A DNA stretch of 64,000 bases from Mesorhizobium qingshengii. GTDB taxonomy: Bacteria; Pseudomonadota; Alphaproteobacteria; Rhizobiales; Rhizobiaceae. This document shows positions 48,508 to 57,710 of this stretch, piece after piece. Made by a program: the position numbers and the translations under genes. Within the stretch, counting starts at the first letter, position 1. Each line of letters starts with the position of its first letter. Location of the stretch: positions 62,001 to 126,000 of the forward strand of contig NZ_FMXM01000004.1 in the NCBI RefSeq assembly GCF_900103325.1. Direction: 5' to 3'. Below the pieces are notes generated by a model. The model was given only the letters and a program-made list of their open reading frames with translations, was not told the DNA's origin and made no database searches.

Positions 48508-48797
48508 AAAACGGTTCGCGAAACCTGGCGCTCGACGGCTGGAGACAAACCGTCGTCCCGATCCCCGGAAGCTTGCTCGCGTGGATGCTCGGTCGCAACC
48601 GCGGGCGCCGGAACAGGGTCCGGGAGGACCACAAGCTGCGGCACCTGCTTGTAGGAAAAGCCGCTGCGAATATCGCCCATCTTGCCGGCGACGATGCCCA
48701 TGGCAGCCTTTTCAAGGTTGCGATCATAGCGCGTTTCGGCGGCGGCCGGCGCGACGATGACCGCCAAGAGGGCGACGCCACACAGAAGCGTTCTCAT
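48504..48797 (-). CDS. Small secreted protein of unknown function
   Basis: 97 residues with a clear signal peptide (MRTLLCGVALLAVIVAPAAA) and a mature part starting ETRYDRNLEKAAMGIVAGKM. It ends in a charged, disordered tail. Not recognised beyond similarity to short exported rhizobial proteins. Confidence 0.7.
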   Translation of the reverse strand: MRTLLCGVALLAVIVAPAAAETRYDRNLEKAAMGIVAGKMGDIRSGFSYKQVPQLVVLPDPVPAPAVATEHPREQASGDRDDGLSPAVERQVSRTVF

Positions 48798-48946
48798 CGT
48801 TGTTATCTCCCCTGCCTGATCATGATCTAGCAGGGCGCCATTGAAAAACGGCCAAGAGACACGGTAAGCAAAGCGCCAAACGGCAGCGTAAACAATGCGT
48901 TACGAATTCAAGCCGGCAAATCGATTCAAGCCGTTGAGGTTTTGAT

Positions 48947-50881
48947 TCAGGCGCGCTGGGCGCGAACCGTATGCCCAAGCGCCGTGAATACGGTGCGCAC
49001 GATGCCGGCGGCGTCGAGGCCTGCATCGGCATACATCTTTTCCGGCTTGGCGTGGTCGGTGAACGCGTCAGGCAACACCAGCGGGCGCACCTTCAGGCCG
49101 CTTTCCAGCAGGCCCTCATGGGCGAGGAACTGCAGCACGTGGCTGGCGAAGCCGCCCACCGCGCCCTCCTCCACCGTCACCAGAACTTCGTGCGAGCGGG
49201 CCAGCCGCCGGATCAGATCCTCGTCGAGCGGCTTGGCAAAACGGGCATCGGCGACGGTGGTGGAAAGCCCGGCCGCGCCAAGCTCCTCGGCGGCGATCAG
49301 GCAATCCTGCAGACGGGTACCGAAGGACAACAGCGCGACCTTGCTGCCCTCCCTGACGATACGGCCCTTGCCGATTTCGAGAACCGAGCCACGCTCCGGC
49401 ATGTCGACGCCGACGCCGTTGCCGCGCGGATAGCGAAAGGCGATCGGGCCTTCATCATAGCTTGCAGCGGTGCGCACCATGTGGCGCAGCTCCGCCTCGT
49501 CGGCCGCAGCCATGACGACGAAGCCGGGCAGTGTCGCCAGGAAGGTGGTGTCGAAAGCGCCGCAATGGGTGGCGCCATCAGCGCCGACGAAGCCGGCGCG
49601 GTCGATGGGGAAGCGCACCGGCAGTTTCTGGATCGCGACGTCGTGCACGACCTGGTCGTAGGCGCGCTGCAGGAAGGTCGAATAGATGGCCGCGAACGGC
49701 TTGTAACCTTCCGTGGCGAGGCCGGCGGCGAAGGTCACCGCGTGCTGCTCGGCAATGCCGACATCGAAGGTCCGTGCCGGAAACACCTCGCCGAACAGGT
49801 CAAGGCCGGTGCCGCTCGGCATGGCGGCGGTGACGGCGACGATGCGGTTATCCTGATGGCCTTCCTGGATCAGGCTTTCGGCGAACACCTTGGTGTAGGC
49901 CGGCGCGTTGGCAGGCGCCTTGGCCTGCGCGCCGGTGATGACATCGAACTTGTTGACGCCATGATACTTGTCGGCGGCGGCTTCAGCCGGCGCATAGCCC
50001 TTGCCTTTCTGCGTGACGACATGGATCAGCACCGGGCCTTTGCCATTGTCGCGGACATTCCTTAGCACCGGGATCAGATGCTCGAGATTGTGACCGTCGA
50101 TCGGGCCGATATGGTAGAAGCCGAGCTCCTCGAACAGCGTGCCGCCGGTGACGTAGCCACGCGCATGCTCGACCGCCCGGGTGATGGCGCGGTCGGCGCG
50201 CTTGCCGAGATAAGAGGTCAGTTTCTTGCCGAAGTCACGCAGGCCGATATAGGCCTTGCCCGAGGCCAGACGCGCCAGGTAGGCGCTCATGGCCCCGGTC
50301 GGCGGAGCGATCGACATGTCGTTGTCGTTGAGGATGACGATGAGACGGGCATCGAGCGCGCCGGCATTGTTCATCGCCTCATAGGCCATGCCAGCCGACA
50401 TGGCGCCGTCACCGATGACGGCGATGACATTGTTGCGCCCGCCGGAGAGGTCGCGGGCGGCGGCCATGCCGAGGCCGGCCGATATCGATGTCGAGGAATG
50501 GGCGGCGCCGAAGGGATCGTACTCGCTTTCGGCGCGGCGGGTAAAGCCGGACAGGCCGCCCTCCTGCCGCAAGGTGCGGATGCGGTCGCGGCGGCCGGTG
50601 AGGATCTTGTGCGGATAGGCCTGGTGGCCGACATCCCAGATCAGCCGGTCATCCGGGGTGTTGAAGACATAGTGCAGCGCCACCGTCAGCTCGACCACGC
50701 CAAGGCCGGCGCCAAGATGGCCGCCAGTGCGGGACACGGCGTCGACCAGTTCAGCGCGCAGCTCGGATGCCAGTTGCGGCAGCTCGCTCTCGGCAAGCGT
50801 GCGCAGGTCTGCCGGAATGCGGACCTTGTCTAGAAGCGGCGTATGCAGCGTTGCGTTCACGGGCTCAGGCTCTCTATTCAT
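48947..50881 (-). CDS. dxs: 1-deoxy-D-xylulose-5-phosphate synthase
   Basis: 644 residues, full length. TPP-binding motif: [18 protein letters not shown], with [15 protein letters not shown]. The transketolase catalytic His is in [15 protein letters not shown], and the pyrimidine domain has [18 protein letters not shown]. It makes DXP, the first step of the MEP pathway (IspH is at 33-34 kb). The ATG at 50881 is the most plausible start. Confidence 0.98.
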   Translation of the reverse strand: MNREPEPVNATLHTPLLDKVRIPADLRTLAESELPQLASELRAELVDAVSRTGGHLGAGLGVVELTVALHYVFNTPDDRLIWDVGHQAYPHKILTGRRDRIRTLRQEGGLSGFTRRAESEYDPFGAAHSSTSISAGLGMAAARDLSGGRNNVIAVIGDGAMSAGMAYEAMNNAGALDARLIVILNDNDMSIAPPTGAMSAYLARLASGKAYIGLRDFGKKLTSYLGKRADRAITRAVEHARGYVTGGTLFEELGFYHIGPIDGHNLEHLIPVLRNVRDNGKGPVLIHVVTQKGKGYAPAEAAADKYHGVNKFDVITGAQAKAPANAPAYTKVFAESLIQEGHQDNRIVAVTAAMPSGTGLDLFGEVFPARTFDVGIAEQHAVTFAAGLATEGYKPFAAIYSTFLQRAYDQVVHDVAIQKLPVRFPIDRAGFVGADGATHCGAFDTTFLATLPGFVVMAAADEAELRHMVRTAASYDEGPIAFRYPRGNGVGVDMPERGSVLEIGKGRIVREGSKVALLSFGTRLQDCLIAAEELGAAGLSTTVADARFAKPLDEDLIRRLARSHEVLVTVEEGAVGGFASHVLQFLAHEGLLESGLKVRPLVLPDAFTDHAKPEKMYADAGLDAAGIVRTVFTALGHTVRAQRA

Positions 50882-50954
50882 CGGCGAAATAGGCCGCCGG
50901 CCAGCGAATGTAAATGCGTGTCAGTGACGCGCGTCGATCCACGGCTCTATCTGT

Positions 50955-51003
50955 TGGGCATGATCTCTTCCGAACCGGTTCCCACTTTTCGGGATCATGC
51001 CCT
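50955..51003. repeat. Palindromic intergenic repeat (GGCATGATC type)
   Basis: An imperfect palindrome with ends GGGCATGATC and GATCATGCCC and an inner CGAACCGGTTCCCAC. This resembles a high-copy Rhizobiales element. Its right end reaches the pirin stop codon. A decayed partial copy (CATGATCGTGTCC, AAAACCGGT) is seen near 52287-52311. Confidence 0.7.
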
Positions 51004-51922
51004 AGCTCTCCGGCAGCGGGATGAACTCTTCCTCGTCTCCAGGAACGATATCGAAGCGGCCAGTCTTCCATTCCTGCTTGGCCTGTTCGATGCGCTCCTT
51101 GGACGACGAGACGAAATTCCACCAGATGTAACGCTGCGAGCCGAGCGAAGCGCCACCAAACAGCATGAAATGCGCGCCGCCCTGCGACGATACGACGATT
51201 TCGTCACCGGGCCGGAACACCAACAGGCGTTCCGCCGGAAACACGTCGCCTGAAATCGCGACCTCACCTTCCAGTGTGTAGATGGCGCGCTCTTCCGCAT
51301 CGGCTGGAATTTTCACGCTGGCGCCGGGCGCCAGGCGCAGGTCGGCATAGAGCGTGTCGGAATGCGCCCTGACCGGAGACCGCATTCCCTGGAAATCACC
51401 GATGACGACGCGCCCGCTGACGCCTTCGGCATCGATCTCGGGGAGAAGCATCGCGCCGGTGTTCTCGAACACCGGTGCCACTTCTTCCTTGCCGTCCGGC
51501 AGCGCCAGCCATGTCTGCAGGCCGGAGATCGACATCGGTGCGCCGCGCAATTCCTCGGGCGTGCGCTCCGAATGGACGATGCCGCGGCCGGCGGTCATCA
51601 GGTTCACGTCACCGGGCTGGATGACCATCTCGGTGCCGAGCGAATCACGATGCCTGATCCTGCCGTCGAACAGATAAGTGACCGTCGATAGTCCGATATG
51701 CGGATGCGGGCGGACATCGAGCGCCTGGCCGGCGCGCAGGATGGCCGGGCCCATGCGGTCGAAGAAGATGAATGGCCCGACCAGCCGCCTCTTGGCGGTC
51801 GGCAGGGCGCGGCGCACCTGAAAACCGCCAATGTCCTTGGCGTTCGGAATGACCATCAGCTCGATCTGGTCGCTGGCGAAGGCATCGCCGGCTTCAGGGT
51901 CCTTCCCGGGGAAGAAGCTCAC
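51002..51922 (-). CDS. Pirin family protein
   Basis: 306 residues. The bicupin metal-binding motif is RPHPHIGLSTVTYLFDG and GRGIVHSERTP, conserved in pirins and quercetinases. FFDRMGPAI and the C-terminal SSSKERIEQAKQEW are typical. The cellular role is uncertain (redox sensing or quercetinase-like). Confidence 0.95.
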   Translation of the reverse strand: MSFFPGKDPEAGDAFASDQIELMVIPNAKDIGGFQVRRALPTAKRRLVGPFIFFDRMGPAILRAGQALDVRPHPHIGLSTVTYLFDGRIRHRDSLGTEMVIQPGDVNLMTAGRGIVHSERTPEELRGAPMSISGLQTWLALPDGKEEVAPVFENTGAMLLPEIDAEGVSGRVVIGDFQGMRSPVRAHSDTLYADLRLAPGASVKIPADAEERAIYTLEGEVAISGDVFPAERLLVFRPGDEIVVSSQGGAHFMLFGGASLGSQRYIWWNFVSSSKERIEQAKQEWKTGRFDIVPGDEEEFIPLPES

Positions 51923-51962
51923 GAGATCTCCTTGTCAGCGGTCAACGACCGCATTGGACGCC

Positions 51963-52229
51963 TCAGGCAAACCGGATCGCCGCCTTGGCCCGCAGTTTGG
52001 CCGCCACCTCTTCGCGATTGCGAGGATGCTGATGGGTTTCGAGAGAATCGAGCAGTTCGCGCGCTGACGCGGCAATCGCATCGACAGCGTGGTCGAACGC
52101 GTGCTGGTTCTGCTTCGAAGGCCGCGTCGTTCCGCTCAGCTTACGGACGAACTGAAGTGCCGCGTCGCGGACCTCGTCGTTGGTTGCCGGCGGATCAAAG
52201 TTGAACAGGGTCTTGATGTTTCTGCACAT
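51963..52229 (-). CDS. DUF2277 family protein
   Basis: 88 residues beginning MCRNIKTLFNFDPPATNDEV, the signature of DUF2277, a small helical family widespread in proteobacteria and actinobacteria. The single N-terminal Cys is conserved. Function unknown. Confidence 0.88.
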   Translation of the reverse strand: MCRNIKTLFNFDPPATNDEVRDAALQFVRKLSGTTRPSKQNQHAFDHAVDAIAASARELLDSLETHQHPRNREEVAAKLRAKAAIRFA

Positions 52230-52341
52230 CGTTTCCGAACCTCCTCTTGTCCTGGAGCCGTTTCAATCGGGACGAATTCGATCCTCAATCATGATCGTGT
52301 CCAAAAACCGGTGAGGCAAGACCATCGTTCGCGACCACGCC

Positions 52342-52596
52342 TCAGTCCGCGTCGAGCGGCTCCGTTCCGACCGGCTTGCCGTCGCGCGACAGCCTGATCT
52401 TCTCGACCTTGTCCTCGGCGGCCTTCAGCAGCCGGTCGCAATGCGCCTTCAGCGCCTCGCCGCGCTCGTAGATCCGGATCGACTGGTCGAGCGGGACGTC
52501 GCCGCGCTCCAGATCATCGACGATCTTCTCCAGCGCGTCGAGTGCCTGTTCGAAGCTCATCGCCTTGACGTCTTCGTTGGTCTCACCAGCCATCAT
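52342..52596 (-). CDS. xseB: Exodeoxyribonuclease VII small subunit
   Basis: 84 residues with the XseB pattern [20 protein letters not shown], then [19 protein letters not shown]. It partners XseA in degrading single-stranded DNA. The start ATG directly follows the stop of the HDAC-like gene, so the two are coupled. Confidence 0.96.
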   Translation of the reverse strand: MMAGETNEDVKAMSFEQALDALEKIVDDLERGDVPLDQSIRIYERGEALKAHCDRLLKAAEDKVEKIRLSRDGKPVGTEPLDAD

Positions 52597-53523
52597 TCAT
52601 CCTTTCATCAGTCGCCCGACATGGGCGGCGACCGAAAATGCCAGTCCCTGCAGATCGTAGCCACCCTCGAGCAGGCTGACGAGCCGGTTGCCGCTGTGGC
52701 GCGTGGCGCGCTGCATGAGCTGGCCGGTCGCCCAGTCGAAGTCGTCCTCGGTCAGATTGATCTCGGCTAGCGGATCACGGTGATGCGCGTCGAAACCGGC
52801 CGAAATGATGATCAGATCGGGCGCGAAATCGTCGAGCGCCGGCAGCACGCGCGACAGGAAGGCATCGCGAAACACCTCGCTGCCGGTCTGCGGCGCCAGC
52901 GGCGCGTTGACGATGTTGCCGGCACCGGTCTCGTTCTTTGCCCCTGTGCCGGGATAAAGCGGCATCTGGTGCGTCGAACAATAGAGCACGGAGGGATCGT
53001 CCCAGAAAATGTCCTGCGTGCCGTTGCCGTGATGCACGTCCCAATCGACGATGGCGACACGCTCGGCGCCGAATTTCTTCTGCGCATAGCGTGCCGCGAT
53101 CGCCGCGGTGTTGAAGAGGCAGAAGCCCATCGCCGTCGTCTTCTCGGCGTGATGGCCTGGCGGTCGGGCGGCGACGAAGGCGTTGTCGGCGCGGCCCGTG
53201 AAGACGTCGTCGACGGCGGCGTTGGCGGCGCCGATCGCCGTGATCGCCGCCTGCCAGCTTTTCGGGCTGGCGGTGGTGTCGGCGTCGATGCGGGCGATAC
53301 CCTCGTCGGGAATGGCGGCGCGGACGCGCGCGACGAAATCAGCGGGATGCGCGTAGAGGATGGTCGCCTCGTCACCTTCCGGCGCCCTGACGCGGTCGAG
53401 CGCGGCAAATGCCTCATCGTCGAGCACGCGCTCGATGGCGCGCAAGCGGTCCGGCCGCTCGGGATGGCCGGGCGGCGTGATGTGCTCGAGGAAGATCGGA
53501 TGGGTGTAGAGACGGGTAACCAT
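52597..53523 (-). CDS. Histone deacetylase-family (acetoin utilisation-type) deacetylase
   Basis: 308 residues. The zinc and catalytic motifs are VAARPPGHHAEKTTAMGFCL, AIVDWDVHHGNGTQDIF and LIIISAGFDAHHRDPL, plus LEGGYDLQGL at the end. Class II HDAC-like bacterial enzymes deacetylate small molecules or polyamines. In rhizobia it is commonly next to xseB and dxs, as here. Confidence 0.94.
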   Translation of the reverse strand: MVTRLYTHPIFLEHITPPGHPERPDRLRAIERVLDDEAFAALDRVRAPEGDEATILYAHPADFVARVRAAIPDEGIARIDADTTASPKSWQAAITAIGAANAAVDDVFTGRADNAFVAARPPGHHAEKTTAMGFCLFNTAAIAARYAQKKFGAERVAIVDWDVHHGNGTQDIFWDDPSVLYCSTHQMPLYPGTGAKNETGAGNIVNAPLAPQTGSEVFRDAFLSRVLPALDDFAPDLIIISAGFDAHHRDPLAEINLTEDDFDWATGQLMQRATRHSGNRLVSLLEGGYDLQGLAFSVAAHVGRLMKG

Positions 53524-53654
53524 CGGCCTAATCTAGTGGCCCGGATCGACAAAGGCCATGAGCAGGCGGCTGATGGCTGGGGAAAATCACGCCTGCGTCC
53601 ATTCGTGTCGTTACGGGCATTGGCGTCGCCGGCGCTTCGGCGTAAGGTCGCCGC
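53524..53654. other. Short intergenic stretch before the riboswitch
   Basis: No gene seen. It should contain the bluB promoter and the promoter of the HDAC-xseB unit, which are divergent. Confidence 0.5.
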
Positions 53655-53815
53655 CACTGCCTGGTGCCCGCCGCAAGCGGGAGAATCGGGAACACGGTTG
53701 AACTCCGTGGCGTGCCCAACGCTGTGAGGGGGACCGCGCCGGTAAATGCCACTGTCTATGACGGGAAGGCGCCGGACGCGGGTTGATCCCGAGCCAGAAG
53801 ACCGGCCTGGCAGGC
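53655..53815 (+). promoter_or_regulatory. Cobalamin riboswitch upstream of bluB
   Basis: The conserved blocks occur in order: CCTGGTGCCCGC at the start, CGGGAACACGGTTGAACTCC, GCCCAACGCTGTG, the GCCACTG box (ATGCCACTGTC near 53747-53757), GGGAAGGCGCCGG, and GAGCCAGAAGACCGGCCTG at the end (the B12 box region). This is the AdoCbl-type riboswitch pattern. It should repress bluB, a B12-synthesis gene, when cobalamin is plentiful. The coding start is ~60 nt downstream. Confidence 0.92.
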
Positions 53816-53872
53816 ATCGTCATCCGCATGGTCAGGCGGCTGGCATTGATTGCAATCGCAAGGGGACAAGCG

Positions 53873-54754
53873 ATGCCGGAACACATGACCGCTCCTGTTG
53901 GCGACGGATTTGACCAGACAGCGCGCGATGCGGTTTATCGCGCCATGTTCACGCGGCGCGATGTGCGCAGCCATTTCCTGCCCACCGCGCTCGACGATGA
54001 CGTGCTGGCGCGGCTGTTGCTTGCCGCCCATCATGCGCCGTCGGTCGGCTTCATGCAGCCATGGAATTTCATCGTCATCCGCGATGCCAAACGACGGGAA
54101 AAGGTGCGCGACCTGTTCCTGGCGGCGCGCGAGCAGGAACTGCCGGCCATCGAGGCAGAACGACAGGCGCTCTACCGCAAGCTCAAACTGGAAGGCATTT
54201 GCGAAAGCGCGCTCAACATCTGCATCACCTGCGACCGTAAGCGCTCGAAGGATTCACCGCTGGGACGCTGGCACAATCCCGAGATGGATCTCTACAGCAC
54301 GGTCTGCGCGGTGCAGAATTTCTGGCTGGCGGCGCGCGCCGAAGGCGTCGGTGTCGGCTGGGTCAGCATCATCGAGCCGCAGGCGCTGAAAAGCCTGCTG
54401 TCCATTCCCGATCATGTGACGCCTGTCGCCTATCTCTGCGTCGGCCGCGTTTCCGAGTTCGCGCCAAAACCGGACCTCGAAATGCATGGCTGGGGCCGCC
54501 GGCTGCCACTGCCGGAGCTGATCATGAGCGAGACTTTTTCCGGGCAAGGTGAGGCGCCACTAAAATCGACCGTGGCGGGCCTCAACACCGTCAATGCTAC
54601 GGCGGCGATCGCAGGCCGCCCCGCTGATCAGCGTGTTGCGCCGGCCGTGCCCCAACGCGAGCCGCCGAAGGAGGCCAGCGCCTTGTCCTTGAGTTCCCTG
54701 AACTTCGACGATGCCTCGGCCAGCCGGGCGTCCCAGTCGGGATCGGGTACCTGA
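53873..54754 (+). CDS. bluB: 5,6-dimethylbenzimidazole synthase BluB
   Basis: 293 residues from the ATG at 53873 (MPEHMTAPVGDGFDQTARDA), AGGGGA 8 nt upstream; an ATG four codons on is possible. It is a flavin-destroying nitroreductase-fold enzyme that makes the lower ligand of B12. Motifs: YRAMFTRRDVRSHF, HAPSVGFMQPWNFIVIRD, ICESALNICITCDR and VGVGWVSIIEP. The family usually ends near LPLPELI, so the last ~55 residues are an unusual low-complexity tail, which overlaps the opposing gene by 127 nt. The upstream riboswitch supports the assignment. Confidence 0.94.
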   Translation: MPEHMTAPVGDGFDQTARDAVYRAMFTRRDVRSHFLPTALDDDVLARLLLAAHHAPSVGFMQPWNFIVIRDAKRREKVRDLFLAAREQELPAIEAERQALYRKLKLEGICESALNICITCDRKRSKDSPLGRWHNPEMDLYSTVCAVQNFWLAARAEGVGVGWVSIIEPQALKSLLSIPDHVTPVAYLCVGRVSEFAPKPDLEMHGWGRRLPLPELIMSETFSGQGEAPLKSTVAGLNTVNATAAIAGRPADQRVAPAVPQREPPKEASALSLSSLNFDDASASRASQSGSGT

Positions 54755-55611
54755 CCGGCGATGGTCTTGAAGTAGACCTGCATCAGGCAGGCGATGGCGA
54801 AGGGCTCGATGAAGGCCGCCTTGAAGGCCCAGGCGAAGACGATGGCGAGCACGAAGGCCCAGCCGGCGAGTTGCCCAGGCATCATGAAGAGAATGGCGGC
54901 GGCAGGGGCCAGCATCAGCAGGAAGATGACGAAGGACACGCCCCACATGATGACCGCCAGCCAGACGGCGTTCTTGACCATGATCTTGCCATTCTGGGCG
55001 TAGAGCACGACGCCTTGCCGCGCCGTCTCGAAAGGCGAGGCGGAATTGATGCGGATGTTATAGCCGAGGATGATCTCGTCGACATAGGTCAGCGACAGGC
55101 GGATCACCGTGTTGATGAAGGAGACAAGGCCGCTCAACCCCGGAATCGGCAGGAAGGCGGCGATGCCGCCGAGCAGGCCGGTGACGGCGCGGATGGCGCC
55201 CTTGACCAGCTGGTCGACGACGAAAAGGATGTTGGCCTCGGCGAAACGCTGGGTGACGACTTGCCTGGCATAGGCGATCTGGTCCTGGCCGTCGGGAATG
55301 TCGCGGCCGTCGATCAGATGGACCATGACGGCGACATGGCCAGCCTTGACGACATAGAGGATGTATTCGCGAATCCAGTACACGGCGATCGAAACGACGC
55401 CGAAACCGACCACGCCGCCCCACAAGGCAAACGACAACGGCCCGTCGGGGTCGGTGGAGATATGGCCGACGCCATAGCCGACTGAGGCGCCGGTGCCGGT
55501 CGCCACGATATAGGCCAGCGTGATGCCGAAATAGACGATCATGCGAAAGACAATGAAGGGCCAGGTGCGCATCATGATGGACACCGACCTGCCGATATCG
55601 AAATCCCACAT
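54628..55611 (-). CDS. Multi-pass membrane protein of unknown function
   Basis: 327 residues with about six hydrophobic segments, among them FIVFRMIVYFGITLAYIVA, GGVVGFGVVSIAVYWI, AVIMWGVSFVIFLLMLAPAA and GWAFVLAIVFAWAFKAAFIE. An amphipathic/Gly-rich segment (TGLLGGIAAFLPIPGLSGLV) lies in the middle. It is well conserved-looking and full length, but I do not recognise the family. Its 3' end overlaps the bluB tail. Confidence 0.75.
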   Translation of the reverse strand: MWDFDIGRSVSIMMRTWPFIVFRMIVYFGITLAYIVATGTGASVGYGVGHISTDPDGPLSFALWGGVVGFGVVSIAVYWIREYILYVVKAGHVAVMVHLIDGRDIPDGQDQIAYARQVVTQRFAEANILFVVDQLVKGAIRAVTGLLGGIAAFLPIPGLSGLVSFINTVIRLSLTYVDEIILGYNIRINSASPFETARQGVVLYAQNGKIMVKNAVWLAVIMWGVSFVIFLLMLAPAAAILFMMPGQLAGWAFVLAIVFAWAFKAAFIEPFAIACLMQVYFKTIAGQVPDPDWDARLAEASSKFRELKDKALASFGGSRWGTAGATR

Positions 55612-55703
55612 GCCCGAATCTCCCCTCAGAGATGGTGGGAGAGGATGCGCTCAACCCGGCTATTGTCAATTGCGATAGCAGCGCCAAGCCGCCAATGGCG
55701 CCT

Positions 55704-56312
55704 TCAGTTCGGCTGCCGATCCGTTTTTTTGAGCAGGCCCTCAAGCAGTTGCTTGAAGGCCGCTACCGCCATTTTCGACGTCGCTTCAGGGTCTTGCGAA
55801 TTGGCGATCCGCTGCGAGGCCTGGCTGCTGGCGCCATTGATCAGCCGCGCCGTGGTCTCCGGGTCGAGATCGGCCACGACGACGCCGTCCTGCTGCAGCC
55901 GAGTGAGGTTGTCCGTCATCGAGGCGACGCAGCCATTGGCATTCGGCCATTGTGCCGGGTCGCCCAGCACCGCCGGGCCATCGCGGAACATGATGCGCTG
56001 GATTTCCGGCTCCAGCGCCATCTCGATGTAAGCGGTGCACTCGTCGACGAAGTGCTGCCAACGGGTTGGCGCCCTAGCCGCCACTTCGTTCACGCGCGCC
56101 GCCATCTCCGCGTCGATCTCGGCGATGACCGCCTGCAGCAGTCCCTTCTTGTCGCCGAAATGATGATAAAGCGCGCCGCGCGTCAGCCCGGCCGAGGCGG
56201 TGAAATCATCCATTGAGGCTTCGGCATAGCCGATGGTGCCAAAGGCATGGCGCGCCGCCGCGATCAGCTTGGCGCGCGTCTCGGCGATCATCTCCTTGCG
56301 GGGCCTGTGCAT
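55704..56312 (-). CDS. TetR family transcriptional regulator
   Basis: 202 residues from the ATG at 56312 (MHRPRKEMIAETRAKLIAAA). The HTH is in GYAEASMDDFTASAGLTRGA followed by LYHHFGDKKGLL, standard for TetR. The C-terminal ligand domain is helical. It is divergent from an MFS transporter, with three copies of a palindrome between them, so it very probably represses both. Confidence 0.93.
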   Translation of the reverse strand: MHRPRKEMIAETRAKLIAAARHAFGTIGYAEASMDDFTASAGLTRGALYHHFGDKKGLLQAVIAEIDAEMAARVNEVAARAPTRWQHFVDECTAYIEMALEPEIQRIMFRDGPAVLGDPAQWPNANGCVASMTDNLTRLQQDGVVVADLDPETTARLINGASSQASQRIANSQDPEATSKMAVAAFKQLLEGLLKKTDRQPN

Positions 56313-56329
56313 GGTTCTGGTCCTACTGA

Positions 56330-56396
56330 CATACGCTTCGTATGCCAATTGACATACGCGGCGTATGGTCTATTTAACAGTCATACGCTTCGTATG
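56330..56396. promoter_or_regulatory. Three TetR operator-like palindromes
   Basis: Three 15-bp palindromes: CATACGCTTCGTATG (56330-56344), CATACGCGGCGTATG (56353-56367) and CATACGCTTCGTATG (56382-56396), with centres 23 and 29 bp apart. They fill the gap between the divergent TetR and MFS starts, the expected place for repressor binding. Confidence 0.88.
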
Positions 56397-56432
56397 TAAT
56401 TACTGAATCGTCCTTTGTCGAGGAACCCAGCC

Positions 56433-57656
56433 ATGCAAAACCCCTACTCGGAAATCTTCCGCGCCCCCGGAGCCAAGGGCTTTGCCGCCGCCGGCTTCGT
56501 GGCGCGCCTGCCAATCGCCATGGCTCCGATCGGCATCGTGGCGATGCTGTCGCAGACGCGTGGCGAGTACTGGCTGGCCGGCGCCGTCTCGGCGACCTTC
56601 GCGCTGGCCAACGCTTTCGTGGCGCCGCAGATATCAAGGCTGGTGGATCGCCTTGGCCAGGCGCGGATCGCGATGCCGACCACCATCATTTCGGTGCTCG
56701 CTTTCGCGGTTCTGATCGCGGCGGCCAATCGGGACTGGCCGGTATGGACCTTGTTCGTGTCGGCGTTGCTGGCCGCAGCCATGCCCAGCATGCCGGCAAT
56801 GGTGCGCGCACGCTGGACCGAGATTTTCCGGGGTCGGCCGCAAATGAACACCGCGTTCGCCTTCGAGTCGGCGGCGGACGAGCTGGTCTACATCGCTGGG
56901 GCATCGCTGTCGGTGGGCCTGAGTGCCGCCCTGTTCCCGGAAGCGGGGATGCTGGCGAGCACCTTGTTCCTCGCCTTCGGCTCGACGGCGTTCATCCTGC
57001 AGCGCTTGACTGAGCCACAAGTGCGGCCGGTGCAACATGGTTCGCGCGGTTCGGCAATCCGCCTGCGGTCAGTTCAGGTCATCACCTTCGCCCTGATCTT
57101 CATCGGCGCGACATTCGCGACAACGGAAGTGAGCACCGTGGCGATCACCAAGGAACTTGGACAGCCAGGTGTCGCAAGCCTCGTCATCAGCGTCTACGCG
57201 CTTGGATCGTTCGTGCTGGGCATCATTGTGGGTGCGCTCAACCTGAGGGCGCCGCTGCAACGCCAGCTGGCGATAGCGATCGCCATTATCGCGGTCAGCA
57301 CGCTGCTGCCGCTCACCGCTGGCACGGTGCCGCTCCTGGCGCTGACAGTCTTCGTCAGCGGCGTGGCGATCTCACCGACCTTCATCACGGCATTCGGCCT
57401 GATCGAGCGGCACGTGCCGGAGGCGATGCTGACCGAGGGCATCACCTGGGTGACTACCGGGATCGGCATCGGCATGGCGCTGGGATCCTTCGCCGCCGGC
57501 GCGGTGGTGGACGCGTTCGGCGCCCAGAACGGGTTCTGGGTTTCGGTCGCGGCCGGCGCCATCGCACTGGTCACCGTGCTGCTTGGCCAGCGCAGCCTTG
57601 CCACGCCAGAGTGCGACCTGAACGGATGCGAAGCGGGTATCGTTCCCGCGGAATGA
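56433..57656 (+). CDS. MFS transporter (drug-efflux-like)
   Basis: 407 residues from the ATG at 56433; a TTG at 56415 is possible. Twelve membrane helices are predicted. The motif A-like loop RLVDRLGQARIAMPTT follows TM2. Strongly hydrophobic segments include VWTLFVSALLAAAMPSMPAM and VITFALIFIGATFATTEVST. TetR control and the family suggest efflux of a toxic compound; the substrate is unknown. Confidence 0.9.
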   Translation: MQNPYSEIFRAPGAKGFAAAGFVARLPIAMAPIGIVAMLSQTRGEYWLAGAVSATFALANAFVAPQISRLVDRLGQARIAMPTTIISVLAFAVLIAAANRDWPVWTLFVSALLAAAMPSMPAMVRARWTEIFRGRPQMNTAFAFESAADELVYIAGASLSVGLSAALFPEAGMLASTLFLAFGSTAFILQRLTEPQVRPVQHGSRGSAIRLRSVQVITFALIFIGATFATTEVSTVAITKELGQPGVASLVISVYALGSFVLGIIVGALNLRAPLQRQLAIAIAIIAVSTLLPLTAGTVPLLALTVFVSGVAISPTFITAFGLIERHVPEAMLTEGITWVTTGIGIGMALGSFAAGAVVDAFGAQNGFWVSVAAGAIALVTVLLGQRSLATPECDLNGCEAGIVPAE

Positions 57657-57710
57657 TCCGCGAAGCGCCCGGTTTCGAACGGCCGGGCGCTATCCGTTGT
57701 CGACTGACCT

